A stretch of 64,000 nucleotides of DNA, taken from assembly GCF_943736995.1 (NCBI RefSeq), contig NZ_OX031157.1, positions 1,275,001-1,339,000 of the forward strand, written 5' to 3'. Shown here piece after piece: positions 50,711 through 58,430 of the stretch. Under the pieces are notes generated by a model, which saw only the letters and a list, made by a program, of their open reading frames with translations, did not search any database and had not been told where the DNA came from. Each line of letters opens with the position of its first letter. Position 1 is the first letter of the stretch. The position numbers and the translations under genes are program-made. This DNA is from Sporosarcina sp. Marseille-Q4943. GTDB taxonomy: Bacteria > Bacillota > Bacilli > Bacillales_A > Planococcaceae.

Positions 50711-51337
50711 TCACTCCATATCCTCAAACGCCTCCGGATAATTAACCGTACCAAACACTTCCCCAGTACTGTGATCCAACGTTTCAATCGTCACATTCAA
50801 CTTCTCTTCATCCACACCTCCAAACAGCTGATAGAACATCCCAGACATCGCAAGGCCTAGCGCTGCGAATCCGTCAAAGCTGTTTTCGAATGCTTCCTTG
50901 TCGACTTCTAGTGTGAATTTGGAGAAGTCTTTGTTGTGCTTGATATCCTTGATGGAGGCAAAGTCCTCATCATTGATCAGTTCATCGACATACTCCGTTA
51001 CGTTTGTTTTCATTTCTTGCATCATTTCTTTATGTTTCGCTTTTGTCATCTTGTATGTGACGGATCCGTCGTCGTTTTTCTTGACGTCTTTGATGCCGTC
51101 TTCTTTTGCTTCGGCTATGACAGTGTCGATGTCTTCCCCTTCCATGAATGAAGCTGGGATTGTCACTTCGACGTTCAGGAGCCCTTTGTCGACTGCCACG
51201 GCGCCGCTCGTTTCTTCGGTCTTCTTCTCTTCTTGTTTACTGGTATCCGCTTTTTCGTTAGCATCATCCTTCGATGAACAAGCCGCCACGGTGAGTAAAG
51301 ATAACAACAGGATTGCCAACAGTTTTTTCTTCATCAT
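50711..51337 (-). CDS. Putative lipoprotein
   Basis: A 208-aa protein with lipobox VAAC after MMKKKLLAILLLSLLT and a Lys/Glu linker. The mature part (VEVTIPASFMEGEDIDTVIA, GSVTYKMTKAKHKEMMQEMK, FEDME end) is a stand-alone domain common in Bacillaceae lipoproteins of unknown role. The start is set at the ATG pair behind ATGGAG. It lies 16 bases after the DUF4352-like lipoprotein gene, an operon of two lipoproteins; a decayed copy of its 3' part lies at 49245. Confidence 0.65.
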   Translation of the reverse strand: MMKKKLLAILLLSLLTVAACSSKDDANEKADTSKQEEKKTEETSGAVAVDKGLLNVEVTIPASFMEGEDIDTVIAEAKEDGIKDVKKNDDGSVTYKMTKAKHKEMMQEMKTNVTEYVDELINDEDFASIKDIKHNKDFSKFTLEVDKEAFENSFDGFAALGLAMSGMFYQLFGGVDEEKLNVTIETLDHSTGEVFGTVNYPEAFEDME

Positions 51338-51353
51338 TTTCATCTCCATTTAC

Positions 51354-51986
51354 TTACTGTACGTAAAAGAACACAGGCGATCCCTCGCTCGAATCATAGG
51401 AAATCTTGAAGTCATCGCCGACTTTCACTTGATTCACAATATATCCTTCTGCGGTGCCGCCATTGTAAAGTTCTTTGTCCAACTCATTCGGAATGACTGC
51501 TGATTTCCAATCATATACTTCCCCGTCATTCGAAACGAAGTTGAAGTTCATGCTGCTGAAATAGAGACTGTCGTCTTCCGTTTCGGATTCTTTTAGGAAC
51601 CCTTTCACTTTCACCAACACGTACTCGAATCCTTCATCGGCCGGTTCATTGTACATGTTTTCTCCTTGGATGATTTTCCAAGCTTCTTCACCGCGGATCG
51701 TTTCGAGGAGTGTGATTTCTACGAATGATTCGTAAGAATTGAAGCTGTCATCATATATATTCTCTTTCACAGTGATCGTGTCACCGAATGGCAATGGGTT
51801 GGACCGCGTACCGAGTGGCTTCTCTTTTTCTTCCACTTCTTCTTTTGCCGTTTCCGTCGCCTCTTGAGACTCTGTTGCCTCATCCGCGCTCGATTTTACT
51901 TCCCGTGTATTTTTCTCGTCGATATCCCCGCACGCTGCCAGGATCATCGCAAATAACACGCTACAAAACATTAATACTTTCTTCAT
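51354..51986 (-). CDS. DUF4352-like lipoprotein
   Basis: A 210-aa protein with lipobox LAAC (MKKVLMFCSVLFAMILAACG), a Glu-rich linker, then a beta-sandwich like DUF4352 or the Telomeric repeat-binding Ig-like domains: RSNPLPFGDTITVKENIYDD, EYVLVKVKGFL, TAEGYIVNQVKVGDDFKISY. Domains of this kind are extracellular and may bind ligands. AAAGGAGGG lies eight bases before the ATG. It is first in a two-lipoprotein operon. Confidence 0.68.
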   Translation of the reverse strand: MKKVLMFCSVLFAMILAACGDIDEKNTREVKSSADEATESQEATETAKEEVEEKEKPLGTRSNPLPFGDTITVKENIYDDSFNSYESFVEITLLETIRGEEAWKIIQGENMYNEPADEGFEYVLVKVKGFLKESETEDDSLYFSSMNFNFVSNDGEVYDWKSAVIPNELDKELYNGGTAEGYIVNQVKVGDDFKISYDSSEGSPVFFYVQ

Positions 51987-52061
51987 CAAAAGCCCTCCTT
52001 TGTTCTTACTCCTTCATTGTAGAGGGGCACGAAGAAGAACCTTTGCGGATATCCGCAAAGG

Positions 52062-53072
52062 TTAGTGATAATGTTTATAAATCTTTTCCGCTTCCTCTTT
52101 CATTCTGCCGACAAGTTCTTTCGGGTGGATGACTTTGACGTCACCGCCCCATCGGAAGAGCCAGCGGACGAGGCCTTCACTCATCGCCACTTGCGCTTTC
52201 AATCGAAACGTCCCATCCTCATTATCTTGTATATTGGCATCCAAACCAAATCGGTCGATGACGACATTGATGAGCTTATCGGCAAATTCCGCTTCCAATG
52301 AAATCAATTCGCCACCGAACATATGGAACATCTTCTTCGTATATTCCTGCAGATCGAAGTAAGGGTCGGGCACAAATGGCTCGTACTGCACACGGACGTT
52401 CCGCATCCGGTCTACCCGGTATTGCCGGATTTCATCTGCCGAAGGGAAATAGGCGACCAAATAATAGCGGTCGTTGTTCCAAATGAGACCGAGCGGATGG
52501 ACGAGGTAGTCCTGCCCTTCATTGCTCAAATGGAAGTGAAGGTCTGTTCCATAACGCCCGTATTGGAACGCGACCATCCGTTTATCATGGATTGCTTCAT
52601 GCAGCAGCTGGACGGCTGCAACGATTTCAACTGCACCTTGGGCGGAAGGTTCCGCTACATGCAATTCATTCGTCAATTGCTTCGCTAGTCTCCGGCTCGT
52701 CAGCTTACGGATCTTCATGAGCATACGGTCGGTTTCATTCCGCGAAATGAATTTCGCGGCACTAATGGCGTCCATGAGCAAGCGGAGTTCATGGATTTCA
52801 AACGGTCTGCCGTCATAATAATAATGCTTCGGCATTCCTTTTTTCTGTTGCATCGCAGAAACCGGAAAGACGATCGACTCCTCAAGTGCAGCGACATCAT
52901 CCCGTACCGCCCCGATGCCGACTTGCGAGTCCTCGGGGAAACGGCTATGGATGTCATGGATGGACAGCATATCATCCTCGTCTGAATAGGCTTCCAAGAT
53001 GCGGATCACTTCCAGGAGGCGTTCCCTCGCTGTGATGGGGGTAGGAGGCAATGTCATCATCCTTATCTTCAT
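52062..53072 (-). CDS. WYL-domain transcriptional regulator (YafY type)
   Basis: A 336-aa regulator: an N-terminal winged helix (RLLEVIRILEAYSDEDDMLS ... GAVRDDVAALEES) and a WYL domain (HDKRMVAFQYGRYGTDL, LVHPLGLIWNNDRYYLVAYF then REYRVDRM-like QYRVDRMRNV), followed by the WCX extension. WYL regulators sense nucleic-acid or nucleotide ligands and often control DNA repair or defence genes. It may act on the adjacent lipoprotein genes or elsewhere. The start is uncertain among closely spaced ATG/TTG codons. A 5' fragment of a paralogue lies at 56175. Confidence 0.85.
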   Translation of the reverse strand: MKIRMMTLPPTPITARERLLEVIRILEAYSDEDDMLSIHDIHSRFPEDSQVGIGAVRDDVAALEESIVFPVSAMQQKKGMPKHYYYDGRPFEIHELRLLMDAISAAKFISRNETDRMLMKIRKLTSRRLAKQLTNELHVAEPSAQGAVEIVAAVQLLHEAIHDKRMVAFQYGRYGTDLHFHLSNEGQDYLVHPLGLIWNNDRYYLVAYFPSADEIRQYRVDRMRNVRVQYEPFVPDPYFDLQEYTKKMFHMFGGELISLEAEFADKLINVVIDRFGLDANIQDNEDGTFRLKAQVAMSEGLVRWLFRWGGDVKVIHPKELVGRMKEEAEKIYKHYH

Positions 53073-53122
53073 TGTGAATCACTTCATGATACATCTCTTA
53101 TTTAGTTAATTCCAATCCAATC

Positions 53123-53560
53123 TCACTCTTTCGGATGTAGGAATACAAGGATTTTACCGTCCTCAGCATCTTTTGAATATCGTTCAGCCTCATCATCTGT
53201 GATTCCCATTTCCATAAGCGCATGCTTTAATCCTCCAGCACCCGAGTTGGCCCCTACGACTGCCCCTCCAATTGTTGTAATGATAGGACCTGCCGCCAAC
53301 AAAGCACCAAACCCAGGAATCAGTACAGTGGACAACCCTGCTATCACTCCTGCTAAACCAATTGCTCCTCCAGTTGCAGCTCCAGCAATCGCTCCGTCCT
53401 TAGTAGAAGGTTTCACTTCCTGTGCGATGTTAGGTAGATTTTTTGTGTTTTTAGCAATCACTGATATTTCTTCAGTTGTATAGCCTTTCTTTTTTAAATC
53501 CTCAATAACTCCAGCCACTTGCTGTTCATTTTCATATACACCAACAATATGATTATTCAA
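53123..53560 (-). CDS. General stress protein 17M-like (YflT family)
   Basis: A 145-aa protein with the GSP17M/YflT domain: MNNHIVGVYENEQQVAGVIE, LKKKGYTTEEISVIAKN, a Gly/Ala-rich double-helical centre (AGAATGGAIGLAGVIAGLST) and EAERYSKDAEDGKILVFLHP. B. subtilis YflT is a SigB-controlled general stress protein. TAGGAGG precedes the ATG. Monocistronic; no SigB promoter was verified. Confidence 0.82.
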   Translation of the reverse strand: MNNHIVGVYENEQQVAGVIEDLKKKGYTTEEISVIAKNTKNLPNIAQEVKPSTKDGAIAGAATGGAIGLAGVIAGLSTVLIPGFGALLAAGPIITTIGGAVVGANSGAGGLKHALMEMGITDDEAERYSKDAEDGKILVFLHPKE

Positions 53561-53639
53561 TATAAACTACCTCCTAATTATATATATCCTCTACCCTCCC
53601 TTTAATTTTTCTAGACTAGAATATATTTACTATTTAACA

Positions 53640-53785
53640 GGTGCCTGTGCACCACACATTTATGACAATTCAATTTAAGGTATATAAATACACAAAGAAG
53701 CCAACCGGGCGTTGATACGGTTGACTTCTTCATTTTCTTTATACAATTGTAGTGTATTTACTGAATTGTGTGCTGCACAGGCACC
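53640..53785. repeat. MITE-like palindromic element E, copy 1
   Basis: A 146-bp element: left end GGTGCCTGTGCACCACAC, right end GTGTGCTGCACAGGCACC, and a central hairpin GAAGCCAACC / GGTTGACTTC. It lacks any gene. About 95% identical to 56018-56162. Confidence 0.8.
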
Positions 53786-53800
53786 AGAACCTATACTTCC

Positions 53801-54133
53801 TTACCTATGTTGTTCCCATAGGTGGTTCAGTATACTGCTTACTACCGCTAAGATTGCTAACATAATTGCCAAGGATGGTTTTCCAACATCATATAAAGCG
53901 AAAGCCGCTACACCAAAAATGATCAGTTCAAGTACTACTCGCCCAGAACCTTTGCCTCGCAGAGGAGCCTTCGGTGAGATAAAGATACCCCAAATTGTCG
54001 CCATTAGCAGAGGTGAGCCTATGCCTAATACTGACTTCATTAAAAAACCACTACCAGTTTGAAAGCCCCAGTATGACACGGCAACTAGGCCACTCATTTC
54101 TAACATAAAGCGAAGCGCCAAGTTTACTTTCAT
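53801..54133 (-). CDS. YrdB family (DUF2568) membrane protein
   Basis: A 110-aa protein with four TM segments and the DUF2568 signature: NLALRFMLEMSGLVAVSYWG near the start and IWGIFISPKAPLRGKGSGRV in the centre. Homologues such as YrdB have no known function. The ATG at 54133 is preferred over 54139 because AAGGGGA then lies at proper spacing. Confidence 0.8.
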   Translation of the reverse strand: MKVNLALRFMLEMSGLVAVSYWGFQTGSGFLMKSVLGIGSPLLMATIWGIFISPKAPLRGKGSGRVVLELIIFGVAAFALYDVGKPSLAIMLAILAVVSSILNHLWEQHR

Positions 54134-54357
54134 TCCCATTCCCCTTCTTGTTCGTCGTAACTTTACTATACGTACTATTCAAGGAATCGGTTCAATTTAC
54201 TATATGTAGTCGTTTTCCAGACAAATAAAGGGGTATTGATATGGAAGCAAGAGGCTATTGGGATATTGGTTGGCTCTGTTATGCATATTGGTAGCGTGCC
54301 AGCGCGTACTATAAGCGACATGGAAACGTTCTAACAACATAAAGGAGGAACGATCAG

Positions 54358-54813
54358 ATGCCTAGTGGAACACACACGACAGAATTGGATATCCCCATTG
54401 AAAAGGTGTGGGATTTCGTCAGTGATATGAACAGGTGGGCACCACTCGTCCCGGGATATATCGAGCATGACATTCTAAGTGACACGCGATCGACGTGGAC
54501 GTTTAAAGGTGATCTCGGCGTCATGCAAAAGACAGTGAAGTTGCAAATTGACATCACTAAATGGAAGGAACCGACGCTAGTCACATTCGATTTAACCGGG
54601 TTGTATGAGAACTTTTCGGGCAATGGGTATTTTAAAGCGGAATCCATCTCACGTTTCAAAACCGAAATGCACGGGAATTTGGACATCTCAGCAAGAGGGT
54701 TGAAGGGACCGGTGATCAATACCATTTTAAAATCATTCGTCCCGAAGACGGCGGAGAATTTGACGGAAGCGATTGCAGAGGAAATTACGAGTGTTGAATT
54801 GAAAAGAGTATAA
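54358..54813 (+). CDS. CoxG-like SRPBCC (START-like) protein
   Basis: A 151-aa protein of the CoxG / carbon monoxide dehydrogenase subunit G type: TELDIPIEKVWDFVSDMNRW at the start, the TWTFKGDLGVMQKTV strand and a C-terminal helix FVPKTAENLTEAIAEEITSV. The fold is a hydrophobic ligand-binding cavity. In oligotrophs CoxG anchors CO dehydrogenase to the membrane, but no cox or molybdenum enzyme gene is adjacent here, so the role is open. AAAGGAGGAA lies 11 bases before the ATG. A copy of its last 30 codons lies at 61283. Confidence 0.8.
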   Translation: MPSGTHTTELDIPIEKVWDFVSDMNRWAPLVPGYIEHDILSDTRSTWTFKGDLGVMQKTVKLQIDITKWKEPTLVTFDLTGLYENFSGNGYFKAESISRFKTEMHGNLDISARGLKGPVINTILKSFVPKTAENLTEAIAEEITSVELKRV

Positions 54814-54817
54814 ACCG

Positions 54818-54868
54818 AAGTAACCACCCTGCTACTTTAACCATAGCAATACGTGGTTACTTTTTTAT
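54818..54868 (+). terminator. Rho-independent terminator after the CoxG-like gene
   Basis: AAGTAACCAC (54818-54827) pairs with GTGGTTACTT (54853-54862), followed by TTTT. The same GTAATCACCC-type hairpin recurs at 50381 and 61397. Confidence 0.8.
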
Positions 54869-54952
54869 TTACAGAATAATAGTATAGTTTAAGTGGAATG
54901 TTAAATTTTGTATTGGTTAGCAGGCACTATCTGCTAATAGAAAGGACATGTG

Positions 54953-55582
54953 ATGATGAACAAAATAAAGTTGGTTTTTCATATACTCATCTCTTTCATA
55001 GGTTTCACCAGTGTTGTCTTACATATCGCTTATTCCCCTGCTCCTTGGATCTCTATAACGAAATTCACAATTCAATCGAACCTTATTGTATCCGTCACCT
55101 TTCTACTGAGCGTTTTCACAATGATAGCGAGAAAGCCCCCGACTCCCTTATTGGATTTCTTGAAAAATTGTTCTCTCATTTATATTTTTATATGTATAGC
55201 TACCTATCATTTTCTTCTTTCCAGTGGCGGAGAATACGATGGAATTCGGATTGTCACGAACTTTACCCTTCATTACTTACTACCGATATTTGTATTTATG
55301 AATTGGATTGCTTTTGAAACCAAGAAAAAATATAGCTATAAGCACATCTTTTATTGGATGATCTTCCCTTTGCTTTATTGTGTCGTTTCATTGTTACGAG
55401 GATTGGTTGATGGTTTTTATCCTTATTTCTTTTTGAATCCCACTGGAGAAATTCCAGTAGGTGTTGGTAGCTATGAGAGTGTTGCATTGTTCATTATTGC
55501 TTATTTATTTGTTTATATCGTTTTGGGCTTTTTCTTGATTCTCTTAAACAGGATATTTCTAAACAGTAATATGATAACTTAA
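54953..55582 (+). CDS. Pr6Pr family membrane protein
   Basis: A 209-aa protein with six TM segments and the Pr6Pr (FAR-17a/AIG1-like) features: an Asn/Gln-rich TM (ITKFTIQSNLIVSVTFLLSV), LHYLLPIFVFMNWIAF, and near the C terminus LRGLVDGFYPYFFLNPT. Related eukaryotic AIG1/ADTRP proteins hydrolyse fatty-acid esters of hydroxy fatty acids, using Thr and His; bacterial function is unknown. AAAGGAC precedes the ATG. It runs into the next small gene with a 36-base gap. Confidence 0.75.
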   Translation: MMNKIKLVFHILISFIGFTSVVLHIAYSPAPWISITKFTIQSNLIVSVTFLLSVFTMIARKPPTPLLDFLKNCSLIYIFICIATYHFLLSSGGEYDGIRIVTNFTLHYLLPIFVFMNWIAFETKKKYSYKHIFYWMIFPLLYCVVSLLRGLVDGFYPYFFLNPTGEIPVGVGSYESVALFIIAYLFVYIVLGFFLILLNRIFLNSNMIT

Positions 55583-55618
55583 CAGTACTCGTGATTGCTT
55601 AACATAGGAGCGATGCAA

Positions 55619-56014
55619 ATGGTTAAGAGAGAAAAAGTCGCCATCACAATCTTTGCTACAGTCATCGTACTGGCGATTGGTCTGTCTTTGTATGATTGGC
55701 CCTCAAGAAAAATTCCTCATGTGACAATGATTTCTTCCTACGACATTCGAAATGTTGGCTCTCTCTATGATTTTAAAGATAAAAGGATCGACAACATTAA
55801 AGTGACTACATGGACCAACCTCACTTATAGTATGAAGCGGGATGAGTCGGGAATTCACGTTCAAATTCGAAATGAGGAGAACAAGCTCCTTACCGAAACG
55901 ACTTGCGGGGATTTCCTTATTTATTATGTGCCTGAAAGTTGGTCTCCTGATCAAGTGCAATTGCAATCTTGTAAGCCTGGTGAAGAGACATATACTTTAG
56001 GGTCTATCAATTAA
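55619..56014 (+). CDS. Membrane-anchored hypothetical protein
   Basis: A 131-aa protein with an N-terminal TM anchor (EKVAITIFATVIVLAIGLSL) and an extracellular domain (DKRIDNIKVTTWTNLTYSMK, TETTCGDFLIYYVPESW, ending in QLQSCKPGEETY), with two Cys that could form a disulphide. Not recognised. TAGGAG lies eight bases before ATG 55619. Probably co-transcribed with the Pr6Pr gene. Confidence 0.5.
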   Translation: MVKREKVAITIFATVIVLAIGLSLYDWPSRKIPHVTMISSYDIRNVGSLYDFKDKRIDNIKVTTWTNLTYSMKRDESGIHVQIRNEENKLLTETTCGDFLIYYVPESWSPDQVQLQSCKPGEETYTLGSIN

Positions 56015-56017
56015 TCA

Positions 56018-56162
56018 GGTGCCTGTGCACCACACATTTATGACATTTCAATTTAAAGTATATATATACACGAAGAAGCCAACCGGCAGTTGATACGGTT
56101 GGCTTCTTCATTTCTTTATACAATTGTAGTGTATTTACTGAATTGTGTGCTGCACAGGCACC
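56018..56162. repeat. MITE-like palindromic element E, copy 2
   Basis: Same ends and central hairpin (GAAGCCAACC / GGTTGGCTTC) as copy 1. It begins two bases after the preceding stop codon and could act as terminator. Confidence 0.8.
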
Positions 56163-56174
56163 AAAACTTAGAAC

Positions 56175-56242
56175 CTCTGGATGGACAGTATTTCATCCTC
56201 GTCTGAATATGCTTCTAAGATGCGGATTACTTACAGGAGGCG
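56175..56242 (-). pseudogene. Fragment of a WYL regulator gene 5' region
   Basis: ATGGACAG.AT.TCATCCTCGT matches, with a few changes, the start of the intact WYL gene (52960-53025: TCATCCTCGTCTGAATA..., AGGAGGCGTTC). Only about 65 bases remain, immediately after MITE E. Confidence 0.6.
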
Positions 56243-56383
56243 TTCTCAGATAAGGTGTCGGTTCATGGTTATCATATTTTCGGATTGATGAGGTGCTTGT
56301 TATCTTATAACACTATAAACAAAACCCTTCTCAAGTGACTAATTTAAAAAGGGTAAACAATAAATATATGATTATCGTTGACA
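56243..56383. other. Short non-coding stretch
   Basis: AT-rich, with no gene or hairpin recognised. Confidence 0.35.
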
Positions 56384-56686
56384 TTAAATCGGTTTCTGCC
56401 TAGGATGGCGGACCAAAAAGATCTCTATTGTTCCTTCCCCAACACGATAAAAGACTTTGTAGGGATCAGATTTTCCAAGAGCTATTAATACCATTCTCAA
56501 ATCAACTCGCTCTTGTTGAAGGTAAACCGGTCGACCGGGAAGATAAAGGGATAACTTTTGCTCTCTAAAATATACTTAAATTGTTTCCTTTAGATAAGGT
56601 GCAATCTTAGGTAACTCAACCGTTTTCCTCCATCGATCTAATTCCAACAAGGAATCGATGGCTGATTTTCTCCAAATAACATTCAT
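56384..56686 (-). pseudogene. ParE/RelE-like toxin gene with in-frame stop
   Basis: ATG 56686 overlaps the antitoxin stop (ATGA). The 101-codon frame (IWRKSAIDSLLELDRWRKTV, YLKETI, then YFREQKLSLYLPGRPVYLQQ, KVFYRVGEGTIEIFLVRHPR) is RelE/ParE-like, the last part being the conserved beta hairpin. A TAA at 56576-56578 interrupts it after codon 36. No other damage is seen, so loss of the toxin is recent. Confidence 0.65.
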
Positions 56687-56943
56687 GAATCAATTCCTAA
56701 CATCTTATTGATTTCATCTTCTGTTAAGATTGGATTCGTTTTATCCAATGCAGCCCTCAGGCGTTCTTCTTCGTCAGGGTCAGTGACTACATAGGCGGCA
56801 TAATCATTTACTTCTTCTACCTCCATCAACAAATATCTCTTCGCATCTACCTGAATATACGGATGACCGGATTGAATCGCCTTTTTCACTTCATTATCTT
56901 CAATCTTAATTGGTTCCACTATACTCACCCACTCTTCTTTCAT
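56683..56943 (-). CDS. Antitoxin-like protein paired with broken ParE-like toxin
   Basis: An 86-aa acidic protein: IKIEDNEVKKAIQSGHPYIQ, VDAKRYLLMEVEEV and a C-terminal toxin-binding tail (DKTNPILTEDEINKMLGI) like those of PHD/RelB-type antitoxins. GAAAGAAG precedes the start. Its stop overlaps the start of the toxin gene, which carries a nonsense codon, so this is now an orphan antitoxin unless the stop is suppressed. Confidence 0.6.
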   Translation of the reverse strand: MKEEWVSIVEPIKIEDNEVKKAIQSGHPYIQVDAKRYLLMEVEEVNDYAAYVVTDPDEEERLRAALDKTNPILTEDEINKMLGIDS

Positions 56944-57053
56944 TTACCCTTAATTATACCTTAGTACAGGATAGGTTTAAACTTCTTGAAAGGTTGCCAT
57001 CCCGAGGCATTCATAGTAATTTTAATTAATACATAAATCGAGGAGTATGCACT

Positions 57054-57110
57054 ATGACACAAATTAACGGCACCCATGCGATGCTTGATTTCGCAGAGGA
57101 CAGTCTCTAG
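57054..57110 (+). CDS. 18-aa leader ORF upstream of the HicB-like gene
   Basis: MTQINGTHAMLDFAEDSL behind a GAGGAG eight bases from its ATG. The stop codon is part of the left arm of a long stem, so ribosomes finishing here would disturb that stem. Confidence 0.45.
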   Translation: MTQINGTHAMLDFAEDSL

Positions 57111-57174
57111 CCGGATGACGGTCAGTCCTATGACTCGGCTTCATCCGGCTAGGGAAAATCCCTATGCGAAGGAG
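57107..57174 (+). promoter_or_regulatory. Stem-loop leader before the HicB-like gene
   Basis: CTAGCCGGATGA (57107-57118) pairs perfectly with TCATCCGGCTAG (57141-57152); a second small hairpin GGGA/TCCC follows, and TTCGCA (57090-57095) can pair with TGCGAA (57165-57170) next to the GAAGGAG site. The two pairings are compatible with a translational switch driven by the leader ORF. Confidence 0.45.
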
Positions 57175-57184
57175 TTTTTTATTC

Positions 57185-57499
57185 ATGAAGAAAGAGTTTA
57201 AGCAAACAGCTGTATTTTATTACGAGCATCATTATGCAAAGAAGGGCGATTACCAGATCCACGTCCGGTTCCCCGATCTATTAGCGTTAGGCCTTCCAGC
57301 CTTTACTGTTGGGAATAGCCTAGAAGATGCAATTGAGGCTGCGAAAGAGATACTCGAGATGATGGTCGAATGTGCAGAAGAGGACGGAATCGTACTGCCC
57401 GACCCTACTCCAATCGAAATGATTCAAATCGATCGAGGTTTTGATCTCGATGCACCGCCGTTCCGAATCCTTGTCGAACACGTGTCGATTTATTTGTAA
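57185..57499 (+). CDS. HicB-like antitoxin / type II TA-associated protein
   Basis: A 104-aa protein with the partially degraded RNase H-like HicB fold: YYEHHYAKKGDYQIHVRFPD, LPAFTVGNSLEDAIEAAKEI and LEMMVECAEEDGIVLPDPTP. HicB normally neutralises a HicA toxin, but no hicA gene lies next to it, so it may be a solitary member. ATG 57185 has GAAGGAG at 168-174 of the leader. Followed by a terminator. Confidence 0.7.
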   Translation: MKKEFKQTAVFYYEHHYAKKGDYQIHVRFPDLLALGLPAFTVGNSLEDAIEAAKEILEMMVECAEEDGIVLPDPTPIEMIQIDRGFDLDAPPFRILVEHVSIYL

Positions 57500-57536
57500 T
57501 AAAACTCCGATTAGTAAATAGCTCAATATAGCAAGG

Positions 57537-57573
57537 AAAGACCGGATGCTGTATCATCCGGTCTTTCTCTTTT
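57537..57573 (+). terminator. Rho-independent terminator
   Basis: AAAGACCGGATG (57537-57548) pairs with CATCCGGTCTTT (57555-57566), followed by a C/T-rich run. Shared GACCGGATG core with 50291. Confidence 0.8.
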
Positions 57574-57585
57574 AGCACTAGACAC

Positions 57586-58026
57586 CTACCCACTATAAAC
57601 ACTCTCACACGTTCCCGCGATTGGTTCATAAAAGCAATGAAGTTTGAATTGGCCCGTAAACGGTTGGTTGTACCAAGTTGGAGGACAAGGACCGAATGGA
57701 TTGAAATACCATAGCGCGAATTTCGCTGGGTGCTGTCTCCAGTTTTCCAAATTCCGTCTTGCTAATCGTCTTTCAGATTCTCTCGCCCGTTGGTAAAACA
57801 GGTTCCCCTTTTGAACAGCTTCGAAAGAATAATTTCCTCCCTGCACCTGAAAAATGACATCGTTAATCGTTCGAACATCTCGAAAGTCTAAACAATCTGC
57901 TACAGCGCGGTTCACAATGACATTGCCGACATACAACATCCCTTGGTTTCCTTCGCCCTCGGCTTCCGCCCTCATCATCCTTGCCATTAAACTGACATCA
58001 TTATCCCGGTATTTAACTCTTGGCAT
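57586..58026 (-). CDS. cwlJ: Spore cortex-lytic/cell wall hydrolase CwlJ
   Basis: A 146-aa protein of the SleB/CwlJ hydrolase_2 family, close to the length of CwlJ: VSLMARMMRAEAEGEGNQGM holds the catalytic Glu, then YVGNVIVNRAVADC, INDVIFQVQGGNYSFEAVQK, FALWYFNPFGPCPPTWYNQP. No signal peptide, as in CwlJ, which is placed in the spore coat and degrades cortex peptidoglycan on germination. It usually has a gerQ neighbour; none is in view. Indicates a spore former. Confidence 0.9.
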   Translation of the reverse strand: MPRVKYRDNDVSLMARMMRAEAEGEGNQGMLYVGNVIVNRAVADCLDFRDVRTINDVIFQVQGGNYSFEAVQKGNLFYQRARESERRLARRNLENWRQHPAKFALWYFNPFGPCPPTWYNQPFTGQFKLHCFYEPIAGTCESVYSG

Positions 58027-58147
58027 TTATCCACCTCAAATATATTGTATGACCCAAGGCCTGTTCAAATGCCATTTTTCAAAAATAAGAATCTGATGCA
58101 CGAATGCTAAACTCAGCCCTCTTTAGACACCGCCACGCCAAGATGTT

Positions 58148-58345
58148 TTAATGCAAAATGGAGTATCTCTCTTTTCCTTCTTCTAACTCTTCAAATTCTT
58201 CTACTACAAAATCGATAAATCGGTCAAGGTATAGCTGTACGCCTATTTTTGCGATTGCCGAAATGTCCTTCCCATACATTTCCGCTACTAGTTTGAGTTT
58301 TTTCATTTCCTGATCATTTAGAGTTACAGTGAACTTTGTTTTCAT
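58148..58345 (-). CDS. Small ribbon-helix-helix-like protein
   Basis: A 65-aa protein: MKTKFTVTLNDQEMKKLKLV then AEMYGKDISAIAKIGVQLYL, the beta-strand plus helix-turn-helix of CopG/RHH DNA-binding proteins, and an acidic tail. It could be an orphan antitoxin or regulator; no toxin-like partner is adjacent. Confidence 0.6.
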   Translation of the reverse strand: MKTKFTVTLNDQEMKKLKLVAEMYGKDISAIAKIGVQLYLDRFIDFVVEEFEELEEGKERYSILH

Positions 58346-58385
58346 GCATTTACCCCCTATTATTTCAATTCCTCTCTTGTCTGGT

Positions 58386-58410
58386 AATAGTGTGCTGCAC
58401 AGGCACCGAA
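58386..58410. repeat. Element E end remnant
   Basis: GTGTGCTGCACAGGCACCG, the right end of MITE-like element E, without the rest. Confidence 0.55.
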
Positions 58411-58430
58411 ATTTCGGTGCTTGGTTCGCG

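Noticed and set aside
54237..54335. 32-codon ORF just upstream of the CoxG-like gene
   Set aside because: The start would be TTG with a poorly spaced site and the peptide has no recognisable pattern; at most a remnant.
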